NCBI RefSeq assembly: GCF_009650435.1
Contig: NZ_VVIP01000052.1
Span: 1-64,000 of the forward strand
Reading direction: 5' to 3'
Source: Foetidibacter luteolus
GTDB taxonomy: Bacteria; Bacteroidota; Bacteroidia; Chitinophagales; Chitinophagaceae
Length of the DNA stretch: 64,000 nt
The notes under the pieces are model-generated. The model did not search any database. It had not been told where the DNA came from and saw only the letters and a list, made by a program, of their open reading frames with translations. This document shows, piece by piece, positions 46,435 through 54,551 of this stretch. Both the position numbers and the translations under genes were made by a program. Position 1 is the first letter of the stretch; every line of letters begins with the position of its first letter.

Positions 46435-47505
46435 ATGATGCGTCTGAAATATTCAAAATGGGTTCTGGTGCTGCTTTTTGCTGCATTAGTTACTGATTCC
46501 GTTACAGCTCAGCGTCGCACAAGACGCAGAACAGGCGGTAGCGCTTACGGAAATCAGCAGCAGACAAACAACTCTGGGTATGGCAATCCCGATACTACAC
46601 GCAACCCCTCCCAGTCTGCTTATGGCAATGCAGCACCCGCCGGGCCTGCGTTTGACACTACTTTGCCTATCAACAGGGTTCAGTCTTCTGGCGGAGGATT
46701 GTTCGATAGCGTAAAAATGTCTTTACGTAATGATGCAGCCATTGAGCGCTCATTAGTTAAAGAGAGGACGCCACTTGATTACGAAAACTTGAGAGAGGAT
46801 GATGCGGTTTACCGGGTAAGGGTTTGGCGTGAAATTGACATACGTGAAAAAATAAACCTGCCTTTCAGGTATGCTGCAACTGAAGATAATGGTGGCCAGC
46901 GTTTTATTAGCATCCTGCTTACTGCGATAAAGCAAGAAGGTATTACAGCTTTCAGCAGCGATGATGACCGGTTTACTACGCCAATCACCCCTGAAGATGC
47001 TATCAAAGCTTTTGGCGGGGGAGAGGACACTGCAAAAAAATACGATCTTGATGGAAATGTTATTGGCTACGAAATAAGGCCAAAACCTTTATCTCCCGAT
47101 TCTGTTTACAAGTTTAGGCTAAAGGAAGAGTGGATATTTGACAAGGAATCAAGCCGGATGTTTGTACGTGTATTGGGAATAGCTCCGGTTATGCCTTATA
47201 AACTTTCAACCGGCCAGGCATTGGAAAACAGTGAAAGACCCCTGTGGTGGGTTTACTACCCCGACTTACGCCCTGTACTTTCCAAATTCGAGGTCTACAA
47301 TCCCAAAAACTTCGGTGCGAGGATGACTTGGGAAGAACTTTTTGAAGGCCGCATGTTTAGCAGTTATATAGTTAAATCAACCATTGACAATCCTTACGAC
47401 AGGGCACTGGCTGACTATGTAAAAGACCCGCTCTTCAGGTTGTTGGAAGGCGAAAAAATCAAAGACAAAATATTCGACTACGAGCAGTCGTTATGGTCTT
47501 ACTAG
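46435..47505 (+). CDS. gldN: GldN, T9SS periplasmic ring protein
   Basis: 356 aa with a signal peptide (MMRLKYSKWVLVLLFAALVTDSVTAQ) and a Gly/Asn/Gln-rich linker (about 27-70). The conserved body (VYRVRVWREIDIREKINLPFRYA near 126, IRPKPLSPDSVYKFRLKEEWIFDKESSRMFVRVLGIAPV near 211, LWWVYYPDLRPVLSKFEVYNPKN near 263) matches the GldN/PorN family that binds GldK. It closes the operon, followed by an intrinsic terminator 32 nt downstream. Confidence 0.95.
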   Translation: MMRLKYSKWVLVLLFAALVTDSVTAQRRTRRRTGGSAYGNQQQTNNSGYGNPDTTRNPSQSAYGNAAPAGPAFDTTLPINRVQSSGGGLFDSVKMSLRNDAAIERSLVKERTPLDYENLREDDAVYRVRVWREIDIREKINLPFRYAATEDNGGQRFISILLTAIKQEGITAFSSDDDRFTTPITPEDAIKAFGGGEDTAKKYDLDGNVIGYEIRPKPLSPDSVYKFRLKEEWIFDKESSRMFVRVLGIAPVMPYKLSTGQALENSERPLWWVYYPDLRPVLSKFEVYNPKNFGARMTWEELFEGRMFSSYIVKSTIDNPYDRALADYVKDPLFRLLEGEKIKDKIFDYEQSLWSY

Positions 47506-47536
47506 TACAAATTTTAAAAAATATCATAACAATTTC

Positions 47537-47563
47537 AAACCCCGCTTATAGCGGGGTTTTTTT
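47537..47563 (+). terminator. Terminator of gldKLMN
   Basis: Stem AAACCCCGC / GCGGGGTTT with loop TTATA, followed by further T residues (to 47563), 32 nt past the gldN stop codon. Confidence 0.92.
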
Positions 47564-47642
47564 ATGGGGATAAACTTATAATTATTTAGTTACCAATTAG
47601 TTATAAAAGGATGCTTTTTTTAAAAAAAGCTTATAAAAAAAC

Positions 47643-47672
47643 TTGTACAATCCAAATTGATATCTAACTTTG
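47643..47672 (+). promoter_or_regulatory. Bacteroidota-type promoter in the gldN downstream region
   Basis: TTG at 47643-47645, a 19-nt spacer, then TAACTTTG at 47665-47672, matching TTG / TAnnTTTG with ideal spacing. It lies between two hairpin terminators and has no gene within 350 nt downstream. Confidence 0.6.
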
Positions 47673-47678
47673 TTCTCG

Positions 47679-47740
47679 GTTTTTCATAGGATATTGGATT
47701 TTAAAACGGGGTAGGATTTCCATCCAAGCCCCTTTTTTAT
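47679..47740 (+). ncRNA. Candidate small RNA, about 60 nt
   Basis: Begins about 7 nt after a good promoter and ends at a terminator-like hairpin: GGGG (47708-47711), GGAT (47714-47717), TTCC loop, ATCC (47722-47725), CCCC (47729-47732), then six T residues. AAAA at 47703-47706 can also pair with the T-tract. No ORF fits inside. The rest of the gap to 48023 shows two weaker hairpins (47842-47865 and 47889-47909). Could also be a remnant leader of the gene at 48024. Confidence 0.45.
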
Positions 47741-47999
47741 TTTAGTACTATCTTATCTTGTTCTGTTTTTAATTTAGTTGATAATCAATTATTTACGTCG
47801 GTTTTCCAGTTTTCATGTATTTTATATTTCGTTGAAATAAATGCCTTTCTAATAAAAGATAGGCAGATTTTTAATATCAAAGTTTATAAATGCTAAACAA
47901 GCATTTTTTGAAATCGGAGATTTTTACTCATTTTTTTTTCAGTTTTAATGCACCGTTATTTCCTGCCTATGCCTGCATTTCCTGTAAGTGCCTTTTAAG

Positions 48000-48007
48000 T
48001 ATGTTTG
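48000..48007 (+). promoter_or_regulatory. -7 box (TATGTTTG) before the arginase-fold gene
   Basis: Matches TAnnTTTG, 16 nt before the ATG at 48024. No good TTTG lies at the proper distance upstream, so confidence is limited. If used, the mRNA would have a leader of only about 10 nt. Confidence 0.35.
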
Positions 48008-48023
48008 CTGCAAATAAAAATTC

Positions 48024-49166
48024 ATGTCCTTAGAGTTCATAGATTCCATCATAGATTTTCTCGAACCGGTTAATAAGTATGAACTGTCCCGGGATGAAGG
48101 GTACAAGGATGTTCAATTGGGAAAACATATTAACGCCTTTGAAGAGTATTTTCCTGATATAAGCACGGCCGATATTGTATTGGTGGGCTGTAATGATTAT
48201 CGTGGAGAAGGTATTCCCGCCAGGTCAGCCAATGCCGCCGATGCTGTCAGGGCAGCTTTTTACAGTTTATTTCACTGGCATACAGAGGTAGTGGTGGCCG
48301 ATGCGGGCAATGTAAAAACGGGCGCTACTTTGCAGGATACGTATGCGGCTTTAAGGGCTGTGGTATCAGAACTTATCCAGCAGGGTAAAAGGGTGGTGAT
48401 ATTGGGTGGCTCTCACGATTTAACCATAGCCCAATACGAAGTGTATGCCCGCCAGCAACAGATTATCGAAGCTACCTGCGTAGATGCTGCTATAGACCTT
48501 CAGATTGAAAGCCGTTTGCCCATAGATACCTTTCTTTTCAGGCTGTTAACCAGCGAGCCTAATTTTCTTAAGCATTACAACCACATCGGTTTTCAAAGCT
48601 ACCTGGTACACCCCAATATGCTCGAGACCATTGATAAACTTAGGTTCGATTGCTTCAGGGTTGGCAAGGTAAAGGAAAATATAACAGAAATGGAGCCGGT
48701 TATACGCAATTCCGATATGTTCAGCTTCGATATATCGGCCATACAGCACAGCCATGCACCGGCCAACCGCCTTACGCCCAACGGGTTTAATGGCGAGGAA
48801 GCCTGCACCCTTATGCAATATGCCGGCATGAGCCCGAACATCAGCAGCTTTGGCATTTATGGTTATCACCCGGACAGGGACGAGCATAATTTAACCGCCA
48901 AACAAATAAGCCACATGCTCTGGTATCTCATGGACGGCATTTACAAGGGCAAACAGGAAGCCCTGCTGGAGCACCGGGAAGATTTTAATGAATTCAACCT
49001 GGCATTTGCCGAAATGCAATCAGTTTTTTTGCAAAGCAAAAAAACAGGCCGCTGGTGGGTACAACTGCCCGATGGCAAATTTATCGCCTGCAGTTATCAT
49101 GATTACCTTGCCGCGTCCAATAACGACATTCCTGAAAGATGGCTGAGGGCGGTAGAAAGAAGTTGA
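48024..49166 (+). CDS. Arginase/formimidoylglutamase-fold protein with degenerate metal site
   Basis: 380-aa ureohydrolase-family protein. The GGSHD motif (H131) is intact, but the usual D-x-H-x-D reads D154-A-A156-I-D158 (His replaced by Ala), and the usual D-x-D motif reads D236-I-S238 (second Asp replaced by Ser). Thus four of the six manganese ligands of classical arginases remain. It may bind one metal or none and act on a different substrate or as a non-enzymatic protein. It follows gldKLMN, an arrangement I recall in other Bacteroidota, so a link to secretion or gliding is possible but unproven. Confidence 0.85.
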   Translation: MSLEFIDSIIDFLEPVNKYELSRDEGYKDVQLGKHINAFEEYFPDISTADIVLVGCNDYRGEGIPARSANAADAVRAAFYSLFHWHTEVVVADAGNVKTGATLQDTYAALRAVVSELIQQGKRVVILGGSHDLTIAQYEVYARQQQIIEATCVDAAIDLQIESRLPIDTFLFRLLTSEPNFLKHYNHIGFQSYLVHPNMLETIDKLRFDCFRVGKVKENITEMEPVIRNSDMFSFDISAIQHSHAPANRLTPNGFNGEEACTLMQYAGMSPNISSFGIYGYHPDRDEHNLTAKQISHMLWYLMDGIYKGKQEALLEHREDFNEFNLAFAEMQSVFLQSKKTGRWWVQLPDGKFIACSYHDYLAASNNDIPERWLRAVERS

Positions 49167-49205
49167 GGTAAAGTGGCGGATGTCAAATATTTAATAAATA
49201 AGTTG

Positions 49206-49335
49206 ATGGGGGTGTCCCCAAGCTATCGCAAGGGGCCGGGCTTTTCGCTGCAAGTCCTCACTCATGGCTTCGTACCTCAGCCATTCGCTGCGGGCTTTCC
49301 GCTTCAATCCCTCACCCGTAGGTGACGCTTCCTGC
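49206..49335 (-). repeat. Dispersed repeat family A, copy before the PBP4 gene
   Basis: Contains 'gggggtgtccccaagctatc', 'gccgggcttttcgctgcaag', 'tcctcact', 'cattcgctgcgggctttccg' and 'cttcaatccctcacccgtag'. It has an internal duplication relative to the other copies. The longer ORF start for the next gene lies in this repeat and is therefore rejected. Confidence 0.7.
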
Positions 49336-49390
49336 TTTATTTGCAGGCGGGTTACACGGCAATTTGCCGGCGGTTTATTTAATGCTGATC

Positions 49391-50758
49391 ATGAAATTAT
49401 TAAAATATGCCGTGCTGCTGGCTGCTGGCCTACAGTTAATGGCCTGTTCAGTCCGGCAACGGGTAGCAAGGCAGGCGCAACAATCGTTATTAAGTACGCC
49501 CGAACTACAGTCTGCGCATGTAGGGATATATATAGCAGAGGCGGAATCTGGCAGGGCTGTCTACCGCCACAACAGCAGCAGGTATTTTATTCCTGCAAGC
49601 AATACCAAGCTCTTTACCTGCTACGCCGGCATGAAGTACCTGGAAGATAGCCTGGTCTCGTCCTTTATACGAGAAACGGATTCATCGCTGGATTTTATAC
49701 CTAACGGGGATCCCACCTTTCTGCACCCTGATTTTCACTTTCAGCCTTTGTACCATTACCTGCAAAAAGCAGCAAGAAAACGCATAACTTTTATAGCCCC
49801 TTCCATTTCCGGCAAAAATGGGCTGCAGGAAAAATTGTTTGCAGCTAATCCGCTCGGAAAAGGCTGGGCGTGGGACGATTATATGTACGCCTACATGGCG
49901 GAAAGAAGCCTGATGCCCATATATGGTAACACGGTACAGTTTAGTTTTAATGCTGCAAACAGCAACATAGCCAGCCTGCCTTCTTTTTTTAGCAATTATT
50001 CTACAGACTGGCGTGGGTGGGATACCGTACCTCCTGGAACCCGCAAAGGTTTTTTCTTAAGAAGAAGTTGGGGAACCAACAATTTTACCCTGGAGCCACA
50101 TGGAGATACAGCGGCTACAAATCTTACCTTTTCAACATCAGATGATAGATTCATAACCGCTTTACTGCAGGACACCCTGCATGTTGCACATATTGCTTAC
50201 AGGCAGGGTTTGCAGGAGAGTCTGGCAGGCTATCACAAAATTTATTCCCAGCCAACCGATTCTATGCTGGCGATTATGATGCACCGCAGCGACAACTTTT
50301 TCGCGGAGCAAACGTTGCTGATGGTAGCCAAAGAAAAGTTGGGTATAATGAGGGACAGGCAGGTGATTGATACACTGCTTAAAACGGATTTTAAGGACAT
50401 ACCGCAACCAGTCCAATGGGTAGATGGCAGCGGGCTTAGCCGTTATAATCTTTTTACGCCGGAAGATATAGTTTACCTGCTGCGCAAAATGCAACATGAT
50501 TTTGCCTGGCAACGCATTACAGCCATTTTACCCACAGGCGGTACTGGAACAATAAGCGCCTACTACAAAAACCTTAGGGGCCGCATTTTTGCGAAAACCG
50601 GAACGCTAAGTAACAATGTTGCCCTCAGCGGTTACCTTGTTACCAATAAAAACAAAACCCTCGTTTTTTCCATATTGGTTAATAACCATAATGCAAGTGT
50701 TGGCAACATACGCCGGCATATCGAATCTTTTTTAACAAAGTTGGCCAATGAAAAATGA
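49391..50758 (+). CDS. dacB: D-alanyl-D-alanine carboxypeptidase/endopeptidase (PBP4, S13 family), lipoprotein
   Basis: Penicillin-binding protein that trims or cuts peptidoglycan cross-links. From the ATG at 49391 the protein is 455 aa with a lipoprotein signal (MKLLKYAVLLAAGLQLMAC, lipobox Cys 19). Active-site motifs are complete: S70-N-T-K73 in FIPASNTKLFT, SDN in MHRSDNFFAEQ near 300, and KTG in FAKTGTLSNN near 405. Unlike E. coli PBP4 it appears membrane-anchored through the lipid. The gene stands alone. Confidence 0.92.
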   Translation: MKLLKYAVLLAAGLQLMACSVRQRVARQAQQSLLSTPELQSAHVGIYIAEAESGRAVYRHNSSRYFIPASNTKLFTCYAGMKYLEDSLVSSFIRETDSSLDFIPNGDPTFLHPDFHFQPLYHYLQKAARKRITFIAPSISGKNGLQEKLFAANPLGKGWAWDDYMYAYMAERSLMPIYGNTVQFSFNAANSNIASLPSFFSNYSTDWRGWDTVPPGTRKGFFLRRSWGTNNFTLEPHGDTAATNLTFSTSDDRFITALLQDTLHVAHIAYRQGLQESLAGYHKIYSQPTDSMLAIMMHRSDNFFAEQTLLMVAKEKLGIMRDRQVIDTLLKTDFKDIPQPVQWVDGSGLSRYNLFTPEDIVYLLRKMQHDFAWQRITAILPTGGTGTISAYYKNLRGRIFAKTGTLSNNVALSGYLVTNKNKTLVFSILVNNHNASVGNIRRHIESFLTKLANEK

Positions 50759-50759
50759 G

Positions 50760-51055
50760 GAGTATTGAATATTGAGCAAGGAACAAGGAATGCTGAATGA
50801 AGAACGCAATGCCCCTACTCACGGAAAAAAATATTGAACAAGGAACAAGGAATGTTGAATGGTGAACGCAATGCCCCCACTCACCACTCACGATTCACCA
50901 CTCACGAAAAAAATATCGAACAAGGAACAAGGAATGTTGAATGGTGAACGCAATGCCCCCACTGACTATTCACTACTCACCACTCACCATTCACCACTCA
51001 CGGTCAACAAGCCGCCTCAAAGAACCGGACGTACAAGTGAGTGACACAACGAAGC
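50760..51055. repeat. Low-complexity repeats after dacB
   Basis: Three or more copies of 'gaacaaggaacaaggaatg' alternate with 'gaacgcaatgccccc' and 'actcaccactcac' runs (50770-51005), followed by an inverted family-B core variant (51031-51053). Small ORFs here are repeat artefacts. No gene between 50759 and 51182. Confidence 0.65.
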
Positions 51056-51182
51056 CGCCACAAGGTACTGTCGCCCGTAACATAAATATTGTTTGCCTCA
51101 AAGGCCGCAGGCATTTGCTGTCTTAAATTAATTAGCATTTGTTCAACGCGTTTTGTACATTGTTGGCCTAAAAATCTAACGT

Positions 51183-51746
51183 ATGCTTGAAAATTTATTT
51201 AACCTGGTAAAACAATATGCCGGGGATGCCATCACTAACAATCCATCTATCCCCAACGAAAGAAACGACGAAGCTGTTTCCGGTGCGGCAGATTCTATTG
51301 CCGGTGGCCTGCAAGGGGCGCTGGCCAACGGAAATATCAAAGACATTCTAAGCATGTTCAGCGGCAACCAGGATGTATCTCAGAACAATGTAACCCAAAA
51401 TATACAGGGCGGATTTATTGATAACCTGGTAGGAAAGTTTGGGCTTGACCGTAGCCAGGCCGGCGGTATCGCGGCCAGCCTTATACCTATGGTGCTGCAA
51501 AACCTGGTTAGCAAAACCAACGACCCAAACGACAACAGCTTTGACCTGCAGGGAATTTTAAACAATTTTTCCGGCGGAAAAACTTCGGGCTTTGATATAA
51601 GCGGATTAATGAATAAATTTAAGGGCGGCGCTTTTGACCGCGACGGAGATGGCGATACAGACCTGCAGGATGTGGCCGCTATGTTGAAAGGTGGTGGCGT
51701 ACCCGGCGGTGGTGTAATGGATGCTGTAAAAGGGTTGTTTAACTAA
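51183..51746 (+). CDS. DUF937-like protein with EF-hand-like calcium loop
   Basis: 187-aa protein without a signal peptide. The N-terminal half is Gly/Asn/Ala-rich and helical (GGFIDNLVGKFGLDRSQAGGIAASLIPMVLQNLVSKTND, about 77-116), matching the YidB/DUF937 type. Near the C-terminus, DRDGDGDTDLQDVAAML (about 155-171) is an EF-hand or dockerin-like calcium loop. Function is unknown. It ends at a strong hairpin terminator shared with the convergent gene. Confidence 0.8.
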   Translation: MLENLFNLVKQYAGDAITNNPSIPNERNDEAVSGAADSIAGGLQGALANGNIKDILSMFSGNQDVSQNNVTQNIQGGFIDNLVGKFGLDRSQAGGIAASLIPMVLQNLVSKTNDPNDNSFDLQGILNNFSGGKTSGFDISGLMNKFKGGAFDRDGDGDTDLQDVAAMLKGGGVPGGGVMDAVKGLFN

Positions 51747-51767
51747 GTTTAATGTTTCCCTCTAAAT

Positions 51768-51799
51768 AAAAGGTGAAGCTTTTTGCTTCGCCTTTTTTT
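51768..51799. terminator. Bidirectional terminator between convergent genes
   Basis: AAAGGTGAAGC / GCTTCGCCTTT stem with a five-T loop, followed by T residues on the plus strand and by a T-rich tract on the minus strand. It serves the DUF937-like gene and possibly the gene at 51843-52496. Confidence 0.88.
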
Positions 51800-51842
51800 A
51801 TTGGTATTAAACGGGGAATTGTGAACAGTATGGATAATGTTG

Positions 51843-52496
51843 TTATGCTTTTACCAGGGCGCAGCGTAAAGACAGTTGCCATACCTGCAGCGCATACACT
51901 TTTACCTGTGCCATTATCGTAGAAAAGCTAAACCGTACAGGCGTGCCGGGTTGGCTGGCTTTTTGGTGGCAGGTGTGCTTAAAATATTCAATACTGGTAT
52001 GGCCGGGGTGGGGTATGCCGTTAACCAAAGCGCCATTAACATCATGTTCCTGCAAGGCTGTTAATTTGCCCAGGGCATTCCACGTGGCTGTAAGCTGGTG
52101 CAGGGTAAAACCGCCGGAAGCCGTAACATTGGAGTATGCGGATGCGGCCAGCCTTTTGCACATTAGCAGGCCGTTGTTGCCCATGCGGTAAATGGCAGCG
52201 GCGCCACAACCACTTATAAGAATGCTGCCGGTTTTAAAGCGTAATATGGCAAAGGCTTTGGATATATTGTCGGCGGTAAGTCCGCTGCCCAGTTGCAGGC
52301 CGTTTTCGTTACAGGGGCAATGTACCTGCAGTTGGTGGGTCCAGCCCGGTGCAAAAGACAGGCACTGCTGCTCAATTTGTGCCGCCAGTTCATGTAGTTT
52401 ACGAAAAATATTGTCTGAAGGGCCAACTGTCATTACAAGGTCAGCTTTAATGTTTGGGGCGGGAACCCTGGTGTCGTGTAGAAGGATGGTAGCCAT
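51843..52496 (-). CDS. Protein of unknown function
   Basis: 217 aa from the ATG at 52496 (MATILLHDTRVPAPNIKADLVMTVGPSDNIFRKLHELA). I do not recognise the family. It has no signal peptide, and a Gly-rich loop ILISGCGAAAIYRMGNNG lies near 110-127. The start favours 52496 because upstream codons are not similar in composition. It is convergent with the DUF937-like gene and shares its terminator. Confidence 0.7.
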   Translation of the reverse strand: MATILLHDTRVPAPNIKADLVMTVGPSDNIFRKLHELAAQIEQQCLSFAPGWTHQLQVHCPCNENGLQLGSGLTADNISKAFAILRFKTGSILISGCGAAAIYRMGNNGLLMCKRLAASAYSNVTASGGFTLHQLTATWNALGKLTALQEHDVNGALVNGIPHPGHTSIEYFKHTCHQKASQPGTPVRFSFSTIMAQVKVYALQVWQLSLRCALVKA

Positions 52497-52638
52497 TGGA
52501 TGATTGATTTGGACATACCAAAAATACTCTGGCAGGGTAGGGCCAATCAATAGCAAAAAGGCTTATTATGGCCTCATAAATTTACAGGTAGCGCTAAGAA
52601 ATATAAACGGGCGGCTGTAGAATAACTACTACAGCAGG

Positions 52639-53106
52639 CTAGTATTGGTGGGCTTCAGAAAGGTAGGGCTCGGCATAGTCAATAATTTTTTCGCTGCTAA
52701 GTTGGTTAAGCCGGTCTTTAATTTTAAGGTAGTTGGTATCGGCAGCAATCTCCATGGCAAAATACCGGTCATGAATTGATTCAGACCCGCAGCCAAGGTC
52801 AAGGAAAATGGTCCTTATGTCGTCAATTTCAATTTTATCGTCCAGTATAGCCACCCAAACGGTAGAGTTGCCAGACCGTTCAATTGTTTCCCGGTAGGTA
52901 AGCATTTCTTCTTTGTCGTCGTATTCCGCAAACACTATGTCATCGCTGGCCAGCCCCGGAAAATAAAACGGTATGCTGTCAATGCGGTAGTAGCCAAGCC
53001 CCTCTTCTTCAGGCAGGGCCCAAAGTGTTTCTGTCACATCCTGTTCCATAATGTCGCTGTAAAACCTGAAGAGTATTTTTACTTCTTCGTTATTATCCGT
53101 TGCCAT
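52639..53106 (-). CDS. DUF4265 domain protein
   Basis: 155-aa acidic cytoplasmic protein. VKILFRFYSDIMEQDVTETLWALPEEEGLGYYRIDSIPFYFPGLASDDIVFAEYDD (about 10-65), followed by LTYRETIERSGNSTVWV, is characteristic of DUF4265, of unknown function. The ATG at 53106 (MATDNNEEV) is preferred to 53124. Gene neighbours give no clue; proteins of this kind often appear as orphan immunity-like or regulatory genes, which is only a possibility. Confidence 0.82.
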   Translation of the reverse strand: MATDNNEEVKILFRFYSDIMEQDVTETLWALPEEEGLGYYRIDSIPFYFPGLASDDIVFAEYDDKEEMLTYRETIERSGNSTVWVAILDDKIEIDDIRTIFLDLGCGSESIHDRYFAMEIAADTNYLKIKDRLNQLSSEKIIDYAEPYLSEAHQY

Positions 53107-53154
53107 AAAATGAAAGTAGCGCATTTAAAATGCCGGGGGCATTTTTGTGGCTTA

Positions 53155-53255
53155 TTTTTTATGGTCCCGGCAGTGGGAACATGAATTGAACATCGTTGCG
53201 TCGCACTCTTGTGCGGTTGTTTCGTTATGCGGCTTTTCAGCCCGGGTAGGGTAAC
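53155..53255 (+). repeat. Dispersed repeat family B, copy before the beta-propeller gene
   Basis: 'ttttttatggtcccggcagt' is followed by 'catcgttgcgtcgcactctt' and 'gcggcttttcagcccgg'. It shows the fullest set of family-B words and links the 'tatggtcccg' and 'gttgcgtcgcac' parts. The remaining 190 bases up to 53445 hold no ORF. Confidence 0.7.
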
Positions 53256-53445
53256 CTAAAGCAGGTTCAGTCAATAATAGACAACATAAAAAATCCCTCA
53301 CGTAAATTTCAAAGCAAAAGTTATGTAGCTTTAAACGCTTTAAAATAACCCGTAACTATCATTGGGTTACTTTGTGTAAGCAACACTAAAGAACAAACCG
53401 CTAAGACTGTATCATTCTATAACCTAAAAATTTGTTTGCAACCGT

Positions 53446-54474
53446 ATGAATCGCAGGAAATTCATTAAAAACACTTCGCTTGCCACCGGCAGTTTATTAA
53501 TAATGGATGGCCTTTTTGCCAGGCAGCAGGGTAAAACCTATGGTTACAACAACATGCAGTACACACTGGATACTACCTGGAGCAAGGCCGATACCACGAA
53601 ATTCCCGGTAAACGACTGTCATGAAATGGTGCAGGATAAGCATGGCCGCATAATACTGCTAACAAACGAAACAAAAAATAACATACTCGTTTACGATACA
53701 AAGGGCAAGTTGCTTAAAACCTGGGGACATGAGTTTCCGGGGGCGCATGGCCTGACCCTGCACAGCGAAAACGGCACAGAATACCTGTACATTACCGATA
53801 CTGATAAGCACCAGGTGTACAAAACCAACATGGATGGTAAAATACTGCTGACTATTGATGCCCCGCTGGATGCCAATGGCATTTACAAAGAAGCCAAAGC
53901 TTTTGTACCAACAGAAACAATTGTAGATGATAACGGCGACATCTTTATAGCAGATGGCTATGGCTCTCAGTATGTGTTACAGTATGATAGCAAGGGAAAG
54001 TTAAAGAATTACTTTGCCGGCCGCGGCGAAGGCGATGAACACCTGGATAACGCCCACGGCATCACCTTCGACAGGCGGGGTGGCAGCAATACCCTGCTGG
54101 TAACGGACCGTACCCGCAACTGCTTTAAGCGCTTCACCAAAGAAGGCAAGCTGCTGGAAGTAATTAAGCTGCCCGGCGCATGTGTTTGCCGCCCTGTTAT
54201 TCACGGGGATTACCTGTACGCGGCCGTATTACGCTCACCGGATTTAAATGCGGAAGGTTCAGGTTTTGTTACCATACTGGATAAGGACAACAAAGTAATA
54301 AGCAACATTGGTGGCAGCCAGCCGGTTTACACAGATGGCCAGTTGCAGCCTATGGCGCAAACAGATAAAATATTTGTGCACCCCCATGATGTATGTGTGG
54401 ATAGTGATGAAAATTTATACGTGGCGCAGTGGGCCTCAGGCAAAGTGTACCCATACAAACTGAAAAGGGTATAG
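53446..54474 (+). CDS. Tat-exported NHL-type beta-propeller protein
   Basis: 342 aa with a twin-arginine signal (MNRRKFIKNTSLATGSLLIMDGLFA). The mature part has NHL-like repeats such as DKHGRIILLTNETKNNILVYDTKGKLLKTWG (about 66-95), DNGDIFIADGYGSQYVLQYDSKGKLKNYFAGRG (about 163-195), and a last repeat DVCVDSDENLYVAQWASGKVYPYKL, like the lyase propeller of peptidylglycine amidating enzymes. It is 77 nt before the cytochrome-type gene and probably functions with it in the periplasm. Catalytic activity cannot be asserted. Confidence 0.85.
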   Translation: MNRRKFIKNTSLATGSLLIMDGLFARQQGKTYGYNNMQYTLDTTWSKADTTKFPVNDCHEMVQDKHGRIILLTNETKNNILVYDTKGKLLKTWGHEFPGAHGLTLHSENGTEYLYITDTDKHQVYKTNMDGKILLTIDAPLDANGIYKEAKAFVPTETIVDDNGDIFIADGYGSQYVLQYDSKGKLKNYFAGRGEGDEHLDNAHGITFDRRGGSNTLLVTDRTRNCFKRFTKEGKLLEVIKLPGACVCRPVIHGDYLYAAVLRSPDLNAEGSGFVTILDKDNKVISNIGGSQPVYTDGQLQPMAQTDKIFVHPHDVCVDSDENLYVAQWASGKVYPYKLKRV

Positions 54475-54551
54475 TTAGCTGCTATTCAATATTTAGTTAT
54501 CGGTTTATCTCTTTTGTCAGCATTTCTGCATGAAAAAATCACCCTCATTTC

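Noticed and set aside
50859..51126. Two short ORFs in the repeat tract after dacB
   Set aside because: They translate low-complexity 'ccactcaccattcac' runs and lack any conserved sequence feature.
52192..52503. 103-codon ORF antisense to the unknown gene at 51843-52496
   Set aside because: The minus-strand frame has a better start and uses the shared terminator; this ORF is its shadow.
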